DNA of 64,000 bases from Bacteroidota bacterium (GCA_026391805.1 JAPLDJ010000010.1:186001-250000); one strand, 5' to 3'; positions 53,272 to 63,201 are shown, counted from the stretch's first letter. Numbers and translations: made by a program. Notes: a model not told the origin generated them from the sequence alone.

Positions 53272-53382
53272 GACGGAATGTATATGATTCTGTAAAAATA
53301 TGAAAAAATATAGAACGAGAAAACAATTGAAAAAAGTCTGTATATGTATAGAAAAATTCCCCGTTTAAATAAGGTCAGAGGT

Positions 53383-54033
53383 TCAGACCGCTTTCAGGCG
53401 CTGGATGGTGTTTTCCGGGTCGGCTGATGAAAAGATCGTATTGCCTGCAACAAGAACATCGACGCCTGCAGCAATCAGACGGGGAGCATTCTGAAGGTCA
53501 ACGCCGCCGTCGACTTCAATGAGGGCACCCGAACCTGAGGCCGTAATAAGGGATTTCAGCCGTTCGATTTTTGGAATGCTCTGTTCTATGAATTTCTGTC
53601 CCCCGAACCCGGGATTGACGGACATGATCAGCACCAGATCGACGTCGCAGATAATATCTTTCAGCAGTTCCACGGAGGTGTGCGGGTTCAGTACAACGCC
53701 TGCTTTTGCGCCCAGGCTGCGGATCGCATGCAGGGTCCGGTGCAGGTGGTTGCAGGCCTCATAATGAACGCTGATCACATCGGCCCCGGTCTTTCTGAAC
53801 CGCTCGATGAAGCGGTCCGGGTCGGTGATCATCAGGTGAACATCAAGGGGTTTGGCCGCCTTTTTTGCGATCTTTTCAATGACAGGAAAACCGAATGATA
53901 TGTTGGGGACAAAAACCCCGTCCATGACGTCGAGGTGAAACCAGTCGGCCTGGCTGCGGTTCACCATTTCTATCTCCCGCTCCAGATTGAGAAAATCGGC
54001 AGACAAGAGGGAAGGGGCTACAAGATGGTTCAT
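53383..54033 (-). CDS. rpe: Ribulose-phosphate 3-epimerase
   Basis: 216 residues, full length, TIM barrel. APSLLSADFLNLEREI, HLDVMDGVFVPNISFG, HLMITDPDRFI, LVLIMSVNPGFGGQKF and EVDGGV contain the metal-binding H and D residues and the phosphate-binding loop. It interconverts ribulose-5-phosphate and xylulose-5-phosphate in the pentose phosphate pathway. It starts 10 bp after rpoD, so probably same transcript. Confidence 0.97.
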   Translation of the reverse strand: MNHLVAPSLLSADFLNLEREIEMVNRSQADWFHLDVMDGVFVPNISFGFPVIEKIAKKAAKPLDVHLMITDPDRFIERFRKTGADVISVHYEACNHLHRTLHAIRSLGAKAGVVLNPHTSVELLKDIICDVDLVLIMSVNPGFGGQKFIEQSIPKIERLKSLITASGSGALIEVDGGVDLQNAPRLIAAGVDVLVAGNTIFSSADPENTIQRLKAV

Positions 54034-54043
54034 GCCGGACGTT

Positions 54044-54907
54044 TTATCCGAGGTATGTCTTCAGGATCTTGCTTCGTGAAGTATGTTTGAGCCTCCGGAT
54101 TGCTTTTTCTTTGATCTGCCGTACGCGCTCGCGGGTCAGGTCGAATTTTTCCCCGATCTCTTCGAGCGTCATCGGGTGGCTTCCGTTAAGCCCGAAATAG
54201 AGCCGGATGACATCTGCTTCCCGCTGTGTCAGCGTCGAAACAGCACGTTCGATCTCCTTGCGCAGCGATTCGTAAAGAAGCCCGGTATCGGGTGTCGTAT
54301 TCTCTTCGCTTTTCAGGACGTCGTACATCGTGTTGTCCTCATCCTGCACCAGCGGTGCATCCATGGAGACATGACGCCCGGAATTCTTCAGGGATTCCTT
54401 TACCTCGTTTTCAGAAATCTCAAGAAGGGTGGCGATTTCGTCGGCATTGGGTTCCCGCTCGAACTGTTGTTCGAGCTGTGCATAGGCCTTGTTGATCTTG
54501 TTGATGGAACCGATCTTGTTCAGCGGCAGGCGGACAATCCTCGATTGCTCTGCCAGTGCCTGCAGGATCGACTGGCGGATCCACCATACGGCGTAAGAGA
54601 TGAATTTGAATCCGCGTGTTTCATCAAACCGCTGGGCGGCTTTGATCAGACCGAGGTTGCCTTCGTTGATCAGGTCGGGAAGGCTAAGCCCCTGGTTCTG
54701 GTATTGTTTCGAGACAGAAACCACAAACCGGAGATTGGCCTTGGTCAGCTTTTCAAGGGCTGCCTGGTCACCTGCCTTGATACGCTGCGCCAGCGAGACC
54801 TCCTCGTCGGCGGTGATCAGTTCAACTTTACCGATTTCCTGAAGATACTTGTCCAGGGAAGCAGTCTCGCGGTTGGTGACTTGCTTGGTAATCTTTAATT
54901 GCCTCAT
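54044..54907 (-). CDS. rpoD: Primary sigma factor RpoD (short Bacteroidetes type)
   Basis: 287 residues starting [20 protein letters not shown], the conserved Bacteroidetes RpoD N-terminus, which lacks region 1.1. Region 1.2/2 is [20 protein letters not shown] ... [35 protein letters not shown]. Region 3 is [16 protein letters not shown]. Region 4 is [26 protein letters not shown]. This sigma factor recognises the TAnnTTTG promoters seen in this window. Two -7 boxes lie upstream (54915-54922 and 54972-54979). Confidence 0.97.
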   Translation of the reverse strand: MRQLKITKQVTNRETASLDKYLQEIGKVELITADEEVSLAQRIKAGDQAALEKLTKANLRFVVSVSKQYQNQGLSLPDLINEGNLGLIKAAQRFDETRGFKFISYAVWWIRQSILQALAEQSRIVRLPLNKIGSINKINKAYAQLEQQFEREPNADEIATLLEISENEVKESLKNSGRHVSMDAPLVQDEDNTMYDVLKSEENTTPDTGLLYESLRKEIERAVSTLTQREADVIRLYFGLNGSHPMTLEEIGEKFDLTRERVRQIKEKAIRRLKHTSRSKILKTYLG

Positions 54908-54914
54908 GCGAAAA

Positions 54915-54922
54915 CAAAATTA
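54915..54922 (-). promoter_or_regulatory. Candidate rpoD -7 box (nearly leaderless)
   Basis: TAATTTTG on the minus strand ends 7 bp before the rpoD ATG (54905-54907), implying a leader of 0-3 nt. A second box, TAACTTTG at 54972-54979, overlaps the pnp stop codon and would give a leader of about 58 nt. The sequence alone does not decide. Confidence 0.4.
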
Positions 54923-54976
54923 ATCTGGGAATATTCCTGGTCGTTTGTACGACAAAAGCCACCACAAGTTACAAAG

Positions 54977-57121
54977 TTACGATTCTTTTTGATGGTTAGA
55001 CTCAGGTTTCGGTAATAAAACTTTCCGCGACAGTTTTATTTTTCCGTTTTTCGGGTCGATGCCGATGAGTTTAACCTGAATGATATCTCCGACCTTCAGG
55101 GCATCTTCCACCTTTTCGAGGCGTGTCCAGTCGATCTCCGAAATGTGAAGAAGCCCGTCCTGGTTGGGGAGGATCTCCACAAAAGCGCCGAACGGCATGA
55201 TGTTCTTGACCTTGCCGGTGTAAACCTCACCGACCTCCGGTGTAGCCGTGATTCCCTTGATCTTTGCAATGACGGCATCCCTTGCTTCAACATTATCGGC
55301 AACAATATCCACAACACCATATTCGCCGATCTCTTCGATAACGATTTTTGTACCGGTTTCACGCTGCATTTCCTGGATGATCTTTCCTCCGGGTCCGATG
55401 ATGGCGCCGATGAATTCCTTCGGAACCTTCATCTGGAAGATACGGGGAACGAAAGGCTTGAAGTCCGGGCGTGGCTCGGAAATGGTTTTTTGAATTTCTC
55501 CGAGGATGTGAAGGCGGCCTCTCTTGGCCTGTTCGAGTGCTTCATGAAGCAGTGCTGCAGAAAGTCCGTCCACCTTGATGTCCATCTGGCAGGCCGTGAT
55601 CCCGTCTTTGGTTCCGCAAACCTTGAAGTCCATATCGCCGAGGTGGTCCTCATCGCCAAGGATGTCGGAAAGAATGGCATATTTACCGCTCTTTGCATCG
55701 GTGATCAATCCCATGGCAATTCCGGAAACCGGCTTTTTGATCTTCACTCCGGCATCCAGCAGCGCCATTGTGCCGGCACATACGGTGGCCATGGAAGAAG
55801 AACCATTTGATTCAAGAATATCGGAAACGATACGAATTGTATAGAGGTTTTCTTCCGCAGAAGGCAGAACGTTCTTAAGTGCACGCAGTGCAAGGTTACC
55901 GTGTCCGATCTCCCTACGGCTTGTGCTGCGGATCGGCTTTACTTCACCAGTTGCGAAAGAAGGGAAGTTGTAATGAAGGATGAAGTTGACTTTGTCTTCA
56001 ATCACAGCGCCGTCGATCACCTGCTCGTCGAGTTTCGAACCGAGCGTGACCGTTGTAAGGGATTGTGTATCCCCGCGGGTAAAGATGGCGGAACCATGGG
56101 CAGCCGGCAGGTAATCCACTTCGCACCAGATCGGGCGGATCTCGTCGAGTTTCCGGCCGTCGACGCGGGTGCGGTTTTCGACTGTGGCATCCCGTACGGC
56201 ATCTTTTTCCACATCATGAAAATAACGGCCGATGAGGACCTTCTTTTCTTCCTGTTCTTCTTCAGAAAGAGTTGCAACGAATTCTTCCTTCACTGCACCG
56301 AAGTTCTCTTTCCTCAGTTTTTTATTCGCGATACCCTGCTTTGCAACGTCGTACAACTTCTGGTAGGTTGCTTTTCTCAGCAGCTCTTTAAAATCGGGAT
56401 CATTTGTTTCGTGTGAGTATTCACGGGGAACAGGAGGTGTTCCCAGCATCTTTACAAGGTCCGTCTGGGCCTGGCACTGGATCTTGATGGCTTCATGCGC
56501 AAACAGGATGGCATCGACCATCACATCTTCGGAAACCTCTTTCATCTCGCCTTCCACCATCATAATGTTGTCCATCGATGCAGCGACCATGATGTCGAGG
56601 TCTGCATTTTCCATATCGGTCATGGAGGGGTTGACCACGAACTTGCCATCGATCCTGCAGACGCGTACCTCTGAGATGGGACCGTTGAACGGAATATCAC
56701 TTACGGCCAGCGCTGCGGAAGCAGCAAGACCGGCGAGGCAATCCGGCAGCATGTTCTTATCGGCAGAGATCAGGGTGACAATGACCTGTGTTTCGGCGTG
56801 GAAATTCTCTGGGAATAAAGGCCTTAAGGCCCTGTCAACGAGGCGTGCGATCAGGACCTCGTAATCTGAAGGCCTGGTTTCACGTTTGAAAAAACCGCCG
56901 GGAAAACGTCCGGCAGCAGCATATTTTTCACGGTATTCAACCGTGAGCGGCATAAAATCGGCATTTTCTTTACCTTCCTGTGCAGCAACAACCGTTGCCA
57001 GCAGCATGGTATCACCCATCTTAACGACAACGGCACCATCGGCCTGTTTGGCCAGCTTCCCGGTTTCGATGGAGATCGTTCTTCCATCGGCCAGGGCAAA
57101 TTCTTTAACAATTTTATTCAT
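54977..57121 (-). CDS. pnp: Polyribonucleotide nucleotidyltransferase
   Basis: 714 residues. Two RNase PH domains ([47 protein letters not shown]-type catalytic region [17 protein letters not shown]), then KH ([16 protein letters not shown]) and S1 ([33 protein letters not shown]) domains. It degrades and polymerises RNA with phosphate. It lies 96 bp downstream of rpsO, the conserved rpsO-pnp order, with an intrinsic terminator between. Confidence 0.97.
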   Translation of the reverse strand: MNKIVKEFALADGRTISIETGKLAKQADGAVVVKMGDTMLLATVVAAQEGKENADFMPLTVEYREKYAAAGRFPGGFFKRETRPSDYEVLIARLVDRALRPLFPENFHAETQVIVTLISADKNMLPDCLAGLAASAALAVSDIPFNGPISEVRVCRIDGKFVVNPSMTDMENADLDIMVAASMDNIMMVEGEMKEVSEDVMVDAILFAHEAIKIQCQAQTDLVKMLGTPPVPREYSHETNDPDFKELLRKATYQKLYDVAKQGIANKKLRKENFGAVKEEFVATLSEEEQEEKKVLIGRYFHDVEKDAVRDATVENRTRVDGRKLDEIRPIWCEVDYLPAAHGSAIFTRGDTQSLTTVTLGSKLDEQVIDGAVIEDKVNFILHYNFPSFATGEVKPIRSTSRREIGHGNLALRALKNVLPSAEENLYTIRIVSDILESNGSSSMATVCAGTMALLDAGVKIKKPVSGIAMGLITDAKSGKYAILSDILGDEDHLGDMDFKVCGTKDGITACQMDIKVDGLSAALLHEALEQAKRGRLHILGEIQKTISEPRPDFKPFVPRIFQMKVPKEFIGAIIGPGGKIIQEMQRETGTKIVIEEIGEYGVVDIVADNVEARDAVIAKIKGITATPEVGEVYTGKVKNIMPFGAFVEILPNQDGLLHISEIDWTRLEKVEDALKVGDIIQVKLIGIDPKNGKIKLSRKVLLPKPESNHQKES

Positions 57122-57161
57122 CTTCTATCTTTTTTCTAACTATTCATTATCAATGGATATG

Positions 57162-57187
57162 AAAAAAGGCAATCGGTTGAATTGCCT
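57162..57187 (-). terminator. Rho-independent terminator between rpsO and pnp
   Basis: Minus strand: AGGCAAT (57181-57187), loop of 7 nt, ATTGCCT (57167-57173), then a T run (A run at 57162-57167 on plus). A 7-bp perfect stem. It lies 30 bp past the rpsO stop; pnp may be expressed by readthrough as no clear promoter was found. Confidence 0.8.
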
Positions 57188-57217
57188 CTTTCTACGTTAA
57201 AACAGGGAACAAATTTC

Positions 57218-57487
57218 TTACTTACGGATCTTCAGCTTCTTGATGATCGCCCTGTAACGTTCAATGTCTTTTTCTTTGAGATAACCCAGCAGTTTCCTGC
57301 GCTTTCCTACCATCATGACGAGCGAGCGCTCGGTAGCCATGTCTTTCTTGAATTCTTTCAGGTGCTCGGTAAGATGCTGGATCTTCTTGGTAAACAATGC
57401 AACCTGTGCTTCAACTGAACCGGAATCAAATTCCGACTTGCCAAATTCCTTAAATGCCTTTTTCTTTTCTTCTGGTGCGATATTCAT
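57218..57487 (-). CDS. rpsO: 30S ribosomal protein S15
   Basis: 89 residues, full length. KKAFKEFGKSEFDSGSVEAQVALFTKKIQHLTEHLKEFKKDMATERSLVMMVGKRRKLLGYL is the S15 signature. It binds 16S rRNA helices 20-22. A -7 box TACCTTTG lies upstream at 57542-57549. Confidence 0.98.
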   Translation of the reverse strand: MNIAPEEKKKAFKEFGKSEFDSGSVEAQVALFTKKIQHLTEHLKEFKKDMATERSLVMMVGKRRKLLGYLKEKDIERYRAIIKKLKIRK

Positions 57488-57541
57488 ACTGAACTTCTTG
57501 TGATTGATTAGGTTATTGCCTTATTTAGGTTTAATGGGGTG

Positions 57542-57549
57542 CAAAGGTA
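57542..57549 (-). promoter_or_regulatory. rpsO -7 box
   Basis: TACCTTTG on the minus strand fits TAnnTTTG, 54 bp before the rpsO ATG. It is divergent from the cyclase promoter at 57600-57607. Confidence 0.6.
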
Positions 57550-57599
57550 AGAATTTCTTTTCTTGATAACAAAAAAAATAATGCAGAATTCAAAATGAT

Positions 57600-57607
57600 T
57601 ATATTTG
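57600..57607 (+). promoter_or_regulatory. -7 box of the adenylate cyclase gene
   Basis: TATATTTG fits TAnnTTTG. It overlaps the region just after the longer in-frame ATG (57595), so the true start is the ATG at 57640. Confidence 0.6.
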
Positions 57608-57639
57608 CCTCCTTGCATGTGTTCACATATTCCTTTTTC

Positions 57640-59484
57640 ATGAAAAAAAACATTCTTCGTTGGATCATTGTGCTGATCTGTCTGGTTATGGCCGGAACTG
57701 CCGGTTATTCGGCGAAGCAGGGCAAGGAAAAGGTTGATTCGCTGCTTAAGATGCTGGCAAAGCATACTGCGGGTGACACGATAAAGATAGCCCTGTACCG
57801 TGAAATTGCGTTTGAATATTACGGCATCGATCCGAAAATCGGGATCGGATACGGAGAAAAGGGGATTGACCTTGCTACAAAACTTGAATACCGCAAAGGG
57901 CTTATTTACTGCCTGATCTCTACCGGCGTATGTTACTGGGCTTCTTCAAACCTTCCGAAGGCGCTGGAGTTGCTTTTAAAGGCCCTGAAAATCTCCGAAG
58001 AGGATGGCAATAAAACCGGGATTTCAAAGGCCTCAGCGAACCTCGGTTCGGTTTACGCTGATATGGAGAATTATCCGAAAGCCCTCGAATACTATTTCAA
58101 GGCGCTGAAAATCTCCCAGGAAATGGGAGATAAACGCGGAGTGGCGCGGAAACTTGGAAACATAGGAACCATTTATAAAGAGCAAAAAAAACCGGATTAT
58201 CAGAAGGCGCTTGAATATTTTTTTAAAGCGCTGAATTATTATGAAGAACTTGGTGAGAAACGCGGTATCATCGTTATGAAGGAAAACATCGGCTGGGTGC
58301 TTTCCGACCAGGGGCAATACCAGCAGGCCATCCAGCTTCTGAACAAGGCGCTTCCGGTCGTTGAAGAGATCGGCGAGCCGCGCTGGAAAATGTATTATTA
58401 CGGAACGCTCGGCGAAGCCCATTATAAAATGGCGACCGACTCTTCAAAAAAGAACAGGGAATCCCTGAACCAGCTCTCGCGGAGCGACAAGGAAAAATAC
58501 CTGAACCGGGCCCTCGGATACCTGTCGAAAGCCGTCGAAACCGGGAAGGAGATCAAGGCGCCGAAACAGATGATCAACTGGTACACCGACATCTCTTATG
58601 TATACAAGGCCCTGGGGAACTGGGAAGGGGCTTATGCCTACTTAAACCTGAGTCATCACCTGAATGATTCCGTATTCACCGAGGAGAGCAAGATCAAAAT
58701 TGCCAACCTTGATGCAAAGCGTGAAACTGAAGTAAAACAGAAAGAGATCGAGCTGCAGAATGTGCGCCTGGAAAAGGCCACTACACAAAGGATCGCACTG
58801 GCGGGTGCATTGATCGGGCTCGCCGTTATCCTGATCCTCATCTACCGGTCGCGGAGAAAGTCTGAACTTCTGCTGAGAAGCATGCTGCCTGCCAAGATCG
58901 CGCGCAGGCTGAAGAAAAAGGAAAAACCCATTGCCGACCTGTTTGAAAATGCAGCGGTTGTTTTCGTAGATATTGTCGATTTTACAGGTTTTTCCAAGGA
59001 CCAGGATCCGCGGATGGTCGTGGAGGTGCTCACCGATTTCTTCCGCAGCATGGACGCCCTTGCCGATAAGTTCGGGATGGAGAAGATCAAGACCATCGGG
59101 GATTGTTACATGGCCGTGAGCGGTTTGCCCGAACCGACCCCCGACAGCATTGAGAAAGCCGCACGGTTCGCGCTCGAATGCCGCGAAATGATGAAGGATT
59201 ACAAAACCCGCTACGGTCAGCCCATCCGGGTCCGGATCGGGATCGACGCCGGAAAGGTGATCGCGGGGGTGATCGGCGAGATCAGGTTCAGCTATGACCT
59301 CTGGGGCGATATCGTGAATACCGCGTCCCGCATGGAATCCATGGGGGTTGTCGGGGAAGTGCAGGTAACGGAAAGCGTCATCAACCGGCTGCATGGAATG
59401 TTTGCAACGAAAGAACGCGGCGAGATTGAAGTAAAGGGCAAAGGGAAAATGAAAACCTGGCTGCTTCTTGGAAATGATCTCTGA
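57640..59484 (+). CDS. TPR-linked membrane class III adenylate cyclase
   Basis: 614 residues from the ATG at 57640 (MKKNILRWIIVLICLVMAG). The signal/TM is at about 6-24. TPR repeats span about 80-340 (ALEYYFKALKISQEMGDKRGV and relatives). A coiled coil and a TM segment (LAGALIGLAVILILIYRS) precede a class III cyclase domain. In the domain VVFVDIVDFTGFS gives metal D residues, and KTIGDCYMAVSG and LWGDIVNTASRMES give the adenine-specific K and D. It makes cAMP, apparently with TPRs outside the membrane and the cyclase inside. A Crp/Fnr protein lies at 4162-4872. Confidence 0.9.
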   Translation: MKKNILRWIIVLICLVMAGTAGYSAKQGKEKVDSLLKMLAKHTAGDTIKIALYREIAFEYYGIDPKIGIGYGEKGIDLATKLEYRKGLIYCLISTGVCYWASSNLPKALELLLKALKISEEDGNKTGISKASANLGSVYADMENYPKALEYYFKALKISQEMGDKRGVARKLGNIGTIYKEQKKPDYQKALEYFFKALNYYEELGEKRGIIVMKENIGWVLSDQGQYQQAIQLLNKALPVVEEIGEPRWKMYYYGTLGEAHYKMATDSSKKNRESLNQLSRSDKEKYLNRALGYLSKAVETGKEIKAPKQMINWYTDISYVYKALGNWEGAYAYLNLSHHLNDSVFTEESKIKIANLDAKRETEVKQKEIELQNVRLEKATTQRIALAGALIGLAVILILIYRSRRKSELLLRSMLPAKIARRLKKKEKPIADLFENAAVVFVDIVDFTGFSKDQDPRMVVEVLTDFFRSMDALADKFGMEKIKTIGDCYMAVSGLPEPTPDSIEKAARFALECREMMKDYKTRYGQPIRVRIGIDAGKVIAGVIGEIRFSYDLWGDIVNTASRMESMGVVGEVQVTESVINRLHGMFATKERGEIEVKGKGKMKTWLLLGNDL

Positions 59485-59611
59485 CCTTTCACTGTTCACT
59501 AATATTCTTGACAAAATCTCCCGGATTGAGTACCTTTATCAGGGAATAGATTTTCGAAACCAGAAACCCACAATCATCCTTTGATGTTGTATCAAAAGGT
59601 TAAAAATCGTT

Positions 59612-59709
59612 CACGCAAAGTACGCAAAGATGAAACGCGAAGTTCGCAAAGGGTTTAATTCCTGATATATACACTACCGTCCTTTGCGAAAGTCTTTGCG
59701 TTCTCTGCG
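59612..59709. repeat. GCAAAG inverted repeat block
   Basis: Left: CACGCAAAG, TACGCAAAG, a diverged unit, TTCGCAAAGG (59612-59651). Right: CCTTTGCGAAAGTCTTTGCG and TTCTCTGCG (59681-59709). The arms are imperfect inverted repeats, the left with a 10-bp insertion. No T-tract. Rest of the 295-bp gap (59485-59779) shows nothing recognisable. Confidence 0.65.
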
Positions 59710-59779
59710 AGAAACCAACTTTTGAGACAACCTCCGGCGGTGAGTTTATTGAATCAAATCGTCATTAAAATAAATTCAG

Positions 59780-60064
59780 ATGGAAAATTTCAAGGAAGAA
59801 TTTAAAGTCAAGAGTGAAGAAGTGATTGAGAAGGTAAAGGAACTTCTTCATGAAGGGAACGTCAGGAAGCTGATCATAAAGGATGAAGACGGGAAGACCT
59901 ACCTCGAGATACCGGTTACATTCGGGATCATCGGGGCAATCCTTGCCCCGGCCCTCGCTGCCGTCGGCGCCGTTGCAGCCATGGTAGCCAACCTGAAGAT
60001 CGAAGTGATACGGACAGAGGAGCCTGAACCGCCGAAACCACCCGAAGAAAAAAAGGAGAACTGA
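59780..60064 (+). CDS. DUF4342 family protein
   Basis: 94 residues. VEKVKELLHEGNVRKLIIKDEDGKTYLEIPVTFGIIGAILAPALAAVGAVAAMVANLKIEV matches DUF4342 with a hydrophobic helix around 52-76. The C-terminal tail is Pro/Glu/Lys-rich. It is probably a membrane-associated small protein of unknown function. Convergent with aroE by 11 bp. Confidence 0.8.
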   Translation: MENFKEEFKVKSEEVIEKVKELLHEGNVRKLIIKDEDGKTYLEIPVTFGIIGAILAPALAAVGAVAAMVANLKIEVIRTEEPEPPKPPEEKKEN

Positions 60065-60075
60065 TCGAGCTCCGG

Positions 60076-60813
60076 CTATTCATTCCATATCCGGAACGAC
60101 AATTCTGCCTGGTTTTCCAGCATGCTAAGTCCGTTCTGGGTTCGGGCGCTGGCCAGCGATCCCTTGGCGAGAAAATGCGTTACGGGAGGATTGTAAACGA
60201 GGTCATAAAGAAAATGCCCTTTTGAAAGCCATTTATAGGGAATGGGGGGAATTTCATTAACCGCCGGAAACGTTCCCAGAGGGGTGGCATTCACAATCAG
60301 TGTGTGCTTAATAAAGATGGTTTCCGTAATATCGTCATAAGAGATCGTTCCCGGCCCTTTCTGTGATCTCGAAACAAAGAGAACAGAAATGCCGATGGAC
60401 TCCAGGGCGAAAGCAACTGCTTTTGCCGCTCCGCCTTTCCCCAGCACCAGCGCATGCTGATGGCCTGAAAAATCGGCGGAATTCAGAAATCCCGGAACAT
60501 CCGTGTTGAACCCTTTCAGGCTTGCCTTACCGTCGTTCCTTGAGATCCGGATGGTATTCACTGCACCGACCTTTGCAGCCAGTTCATCAATTTCATCCAG
60601 GAACGGAATGATCTTCTCCTTGTAGGGAATGGTGACATTCAATCCTGCAAGGTCGGGCTGATCACGGATCAGGGCAGGGAATTCATCCAGCGAGGCAAGC
60701 GGAAAATCAAGGTAAACATGATCACGGATGTGCTCATCCCTGAATTTGGCATAGAACCACGATGCCGACCAGGAGTGTGACAGGGGATTCCCGATCAGTC
60801 CGTAAGTGATCAT
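60076..60813 (-). CDS. aroE: Shikimate dehydrogenase
   Basis: 245 residues. GLIGNPLSHSWSASWFYAKF (shikimate-binding SHS), LNVTIPYKEKIIPFL (catalytic K), NTD and VLGKGGAAKAVAFAL (NADP-binding). It reduces 3-dehydroshikimate with NADPH in aromatic amino acid synthesis. It starts 6 bp after the ComA-like gene, so is the last gene of a TPR-comA-aroE operon. Confidence 0.95.
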   Translation of the reverse strand: MITYGLIGNPLSHSWSASWFYAKFRDEHIRDHVYLDFPLASLDEFPALIRDQPDLAGLNVTIPYKEKIIPFLDEIDELAAKVGAVNTIRISRNDGKASLKGFNTDVPGFLNSADFSGHQHALVLGKGGAAKAVAFALESIGISVLFVSRSQKGPGTISYDDITETIFIKHTLIVNATPLGTFPAVNEIPPIPYKWLSKGHFLYDLVYNPPVTHFLAKGSLASARTQNGLSMLENQAELSFRIWNE

Positions 60814-60819
60814 AGATTG

Positions 60820-61608
60820 TTACTCTAATTTGAATTTTTTGAATTCTTCCGGAAGGAACCTGAAAAAGGTGTCGCCCCTGAGTCCCAGGCGCAAGGTTTC
60901 CAGCGGAATGATGTCGTTGGGTGCGATGTTGCCCAGGTTCACATTGGCACCGAAATGCTGGATGAACCATGCCTGCTGTGATTTCAGCGGGGCTTCCCAG
61001 AGGATCTGGTTACTTTCGATCACCGCAAGGATCTTGTTGATCAGTACAGTATGTGCTTTCCCGCTGGGACGGTAGATCCCCACCGTTCCGCTTTCACGGG
61101 CTTCTGCGATCACCTTGAAAGCACCGGCTTCAAGTTCGGTCTTCATCATTTCGATCCAGCGTCCCGGGGCGATCAGGATCCCGGCCTCCTTGGCCCCTAC
61201 CTCGGATAGAACGGTATAATTCCTTGAAAGGTCCTGGATGTATTCACACTTTTTATGGTGTTCGATCACCATCGAGCCGTCAGAGATCTCAACGGAGTCG
61301 ATTCCCAGGTTATCGATGTACCGGCGGTAATCATCATATTTTCCGCGGATCAGGAAGGCTTCGAACAGGGTTCCTCCGACATAAACCTTGATGCCGGCAT
61401 TCTGGTAGATCCTTACTTTTTCTTTCACGCCGGGGGTGACATACGATGTTCCGAAACCAAGCTTGACAAAATCAGTCAGGTCGGCGCAGACAGAAACAAA
61501 ATCTTCTGCTTCCCGGAGGCTGAGACCCTTGTCCATGACCATGGCAATACCGGATTTCCTTGGCTTTTGTGACCGTTCCGGTATCAGGGGGAGTAAGTTT
61601 TTATCCAT
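60820..61608 (-). CDS. Phosphosulfolactate synthase-like (ComA family) protein
   Basis: 262 residues from the ATG at 61606-61608 (MDKNLLPLIPERSQKPRKSGIAM); an upstream in-frame ATG at 61644 adds twelve residues. TIM-barrel motifs include VMDKGLSLREAEDFV, DFVKLGFGTSYVTP, KVYVGGTLFEAFLIRG, VEISDGSMVIEHHKKCEYI, SEVGAKEAGILIAPGRWIEM and GTVGIYRPSGKAHT. In methanogens ComA adds sulfite to phosphoenolpyruvate for coenzyme M; in bacteria homologues may make other sulfonates (sulfolactate or capnine-type). The rest of that pathway is not in the window. Confidence 0.8.
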   Translation of the reverse strand: MDKNLLPLIPERSQKPRKSGIAMVMDKGLSLREAEDFVSVCADLTDFVKLGFGTSYVTPGVKEKVRIYQNAGIKVYVGGTLFEAFLIRGKYDDYRRYIDNLGIDSVEISDGSMVIEHHKKCEYIQDLSRNYTVLSEVGAKEAGILIAPGRWIEMMKTELEAGAFKVIAEARESGTVGIYRPSGKAHTVLINKILAVIESNQILWEAPLKSQQAWFIQHFGANVNLGNIAPNDIIPLETLRLGLRGDTFFRFLPEEFKKFKLE

Positions 61609-61660
61609 ATGTGTAGTTTTGGAAGTTGTTCTTTCAGCAGACAAAAGGATTCACGTTGAA

Positions 61661-63073
61661 TCATTGACCCTTTTCGCGGTATCCTTCAATAATATCAGTG
61701 ATGGTTTGGTTTTCCTTCAGGTCCGGAAAGGCCTTGAACATTTTCCGGTGCCCCTCGTAGTCGATGCCCAGGGCTTTCTCAAGCACTTCGCAGGCATGTT
61801 TTGTCTTCCCCGATTTCAGCAGGTAAATGGAGCTTGCATAGAGGAAATCGGGATTGGCTTCATGCCATTTCGTTCCTTCTTTCAGCGTTTCAAGGGCATG
61901 ATCAAATTCTTTCAGGTCTGCATACACCATCGAGAGTTCCAGCCAGATCTCAGGATCATGGGGATCGAGCTCAATCACCTTCCGGTACGATTCAACTCCG
62001 TCATTGATCCTGTTCAGCTTTACCTGGATATCACCCTTCAGGAACCAGTAATCAGGCACCGTCGGGGCGATGGAAATGGCACGTTCAATGTACGCCAGCG
62101 CCGACTGGTGGTTATTGATGGCATCATAGGCAATTCCTGCGCCCAGCCATGCATCCCCGAATTCCGGATCAAGATCGGTGGCCTTGGTGTAATAATGGAT
62201 GGCAGATTCATACTGTTCCATCTTCTCATAACATTCGGCGATATAATAGAAGGTCAGCGGCTCCGGCTCCTCATAATAACTGGTCTCGAGGTAGGTCTCA
62301 ATGGCCTTGTCGTACTTGTTCAGGTTCGCATAGCAATTCGCTTTGTTGAAGTAAGCCGATGCAAAGGTTTCGTCGATGGCGATGGCATAATCATAAGCCT
62401 CGATCGCCTTTTCGAAAAGCTCAAGGTTGCTGTAGGCGATGCCGAGGTTAAACCAGGCTGCCCGTGAAAAAGGATGTTTTTGAATGTAAGCGGTCAGGAA
62501 GGAGACGGCCTGGTCGGTTTGCCTGGAAATTTCGTAGCAGAAGGAAAGCTCGTACAGCAGCGTGTCATTCCCTGGATTATGCTCAAGCGCCCTGACCAGG
62601 TATTCAATGGTTTTTTCGTATTTCCCCAGGTTTTCGTATTCAAAGGCGATGTTCGAAAGGATCTCGTCCAGGTCGTCGGATTCATGAATGGCAAGGGTAT
62701 ATTCCTCGATGGCTTTCTCCGACTGGTCAAGCTGGCTGTAAAGATGCCCCTTGGCGAGGTGGACCTCGTAATCGTCAAAGCTGTTGCCTTCCAGTTCAGA
62801 AAGGATCTGCATGGCCTTGTCGTTCCGGTTGGTGGAAATAAGGTATTGCACCTTTTTCAGCAGAAGGCTTGTCTCTCCGGGGTATTGTTCAAAGGCAGCC
62901 TCCAGGCAGAAATTTGCGTTGCGGGTTTCGTTGTTGAAGAGGTAATATTCGATCAGTTCTTCGAATTCGTCAAGGTCGAAAAAATAATGCTCTCCTTCCT
63001 TGAGCATCTGCTCAAAGCGGTCAGCAAGCATCCGGATCTCAGGATCCGGGTATAATTCAAAAGGATCTTCCAT
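61661..63073 (-). CDS. TPR-repeat protein
   Basis: 470 residues, at least ten TPRs (AIEAYDYAIAIDETFASAYFNKAN, AIHYYTKATDLDPEFGDAWLGAGIAYD, SYRKVIELDPHDPEIWLELSMVYAD). No signal peptide or catalytic domain. It is a likely scaffold protein. It precedes the ComA-like gene by about 50 bp in the same direction. A -7 box TACTTTTG lies at 63111-63118. Confidence 0.85.
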   Translation of the reverse strand: MEDPFELYPDPEIRMLADRFEQMLKEGEHYFFDLDEFEELIEYYLFNNETRNANFCLEAAFEQYPGETSLLLKKVQYLISTNRNDKAMQILSELEGNSFDDYEVHLAKGHLYSQLDQSEKAIEEYTLAIHESDDLDEILSNIAFEYENLGKYEKTIEYLVRALEHNPGNDTLLYELSFCYEISRQTDQAVSFLTAYIQKHPFSRAAWFNLGIAYSNLELFEKAIEAYDYAIAIDETFASAYFNKANCYANLNKYDKAIETYLETSYYEEPEPLTFYYIAECYEKMEQYESAIHYYTKATDLDPEFGDAWLGAGIAYDAINNHQSALAYIERAISIAPTVPDYWFLKGDIQVKLNRINDGVESYRKVIELDPHDPEIWLELSMVYADLKEFDHALETLKEGTKWHEANPDFLYASSIYLLKSGKTKHACEVLEKALGIDYEGHRKMFKAFPDLKENQTITDIIEGYREKGQ

Positions 63074-63110
63074 TATGGGTCGTACCGCCCGGCTTCATTT
63101 AAAATCGCTG

Positions 63111-63118
63111 CAAAAGTA
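63111..63118 (-). promoter_or_regulatory. -7 box of the TPR-comA-aroE operon
   Basis: TACTTTTG on the minus strand, 37 bp before the ATG (63071-63073). It is divergent from the glmM-like promoter at 63202-63209. Confidence 0.55.
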
Positions 63119-63201
63119 CGAAATTTTTACCCTTGTCACAGCCGGTTCTCCATAGATTTCAATTTTTTTCAACAGGGACTTCCCATCCATTGAAAAAACC
63201 T

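Noticed and set aside
54083-54898. 271-codon forward ORF antisense to rpoD
   Set aside because: Shadow of RpoD.
61436-62467. 343-codon forward ORF antisense to the TPR and ComA genes
   Set aside because: Shadow frame of high-GC TPR coding sequence.
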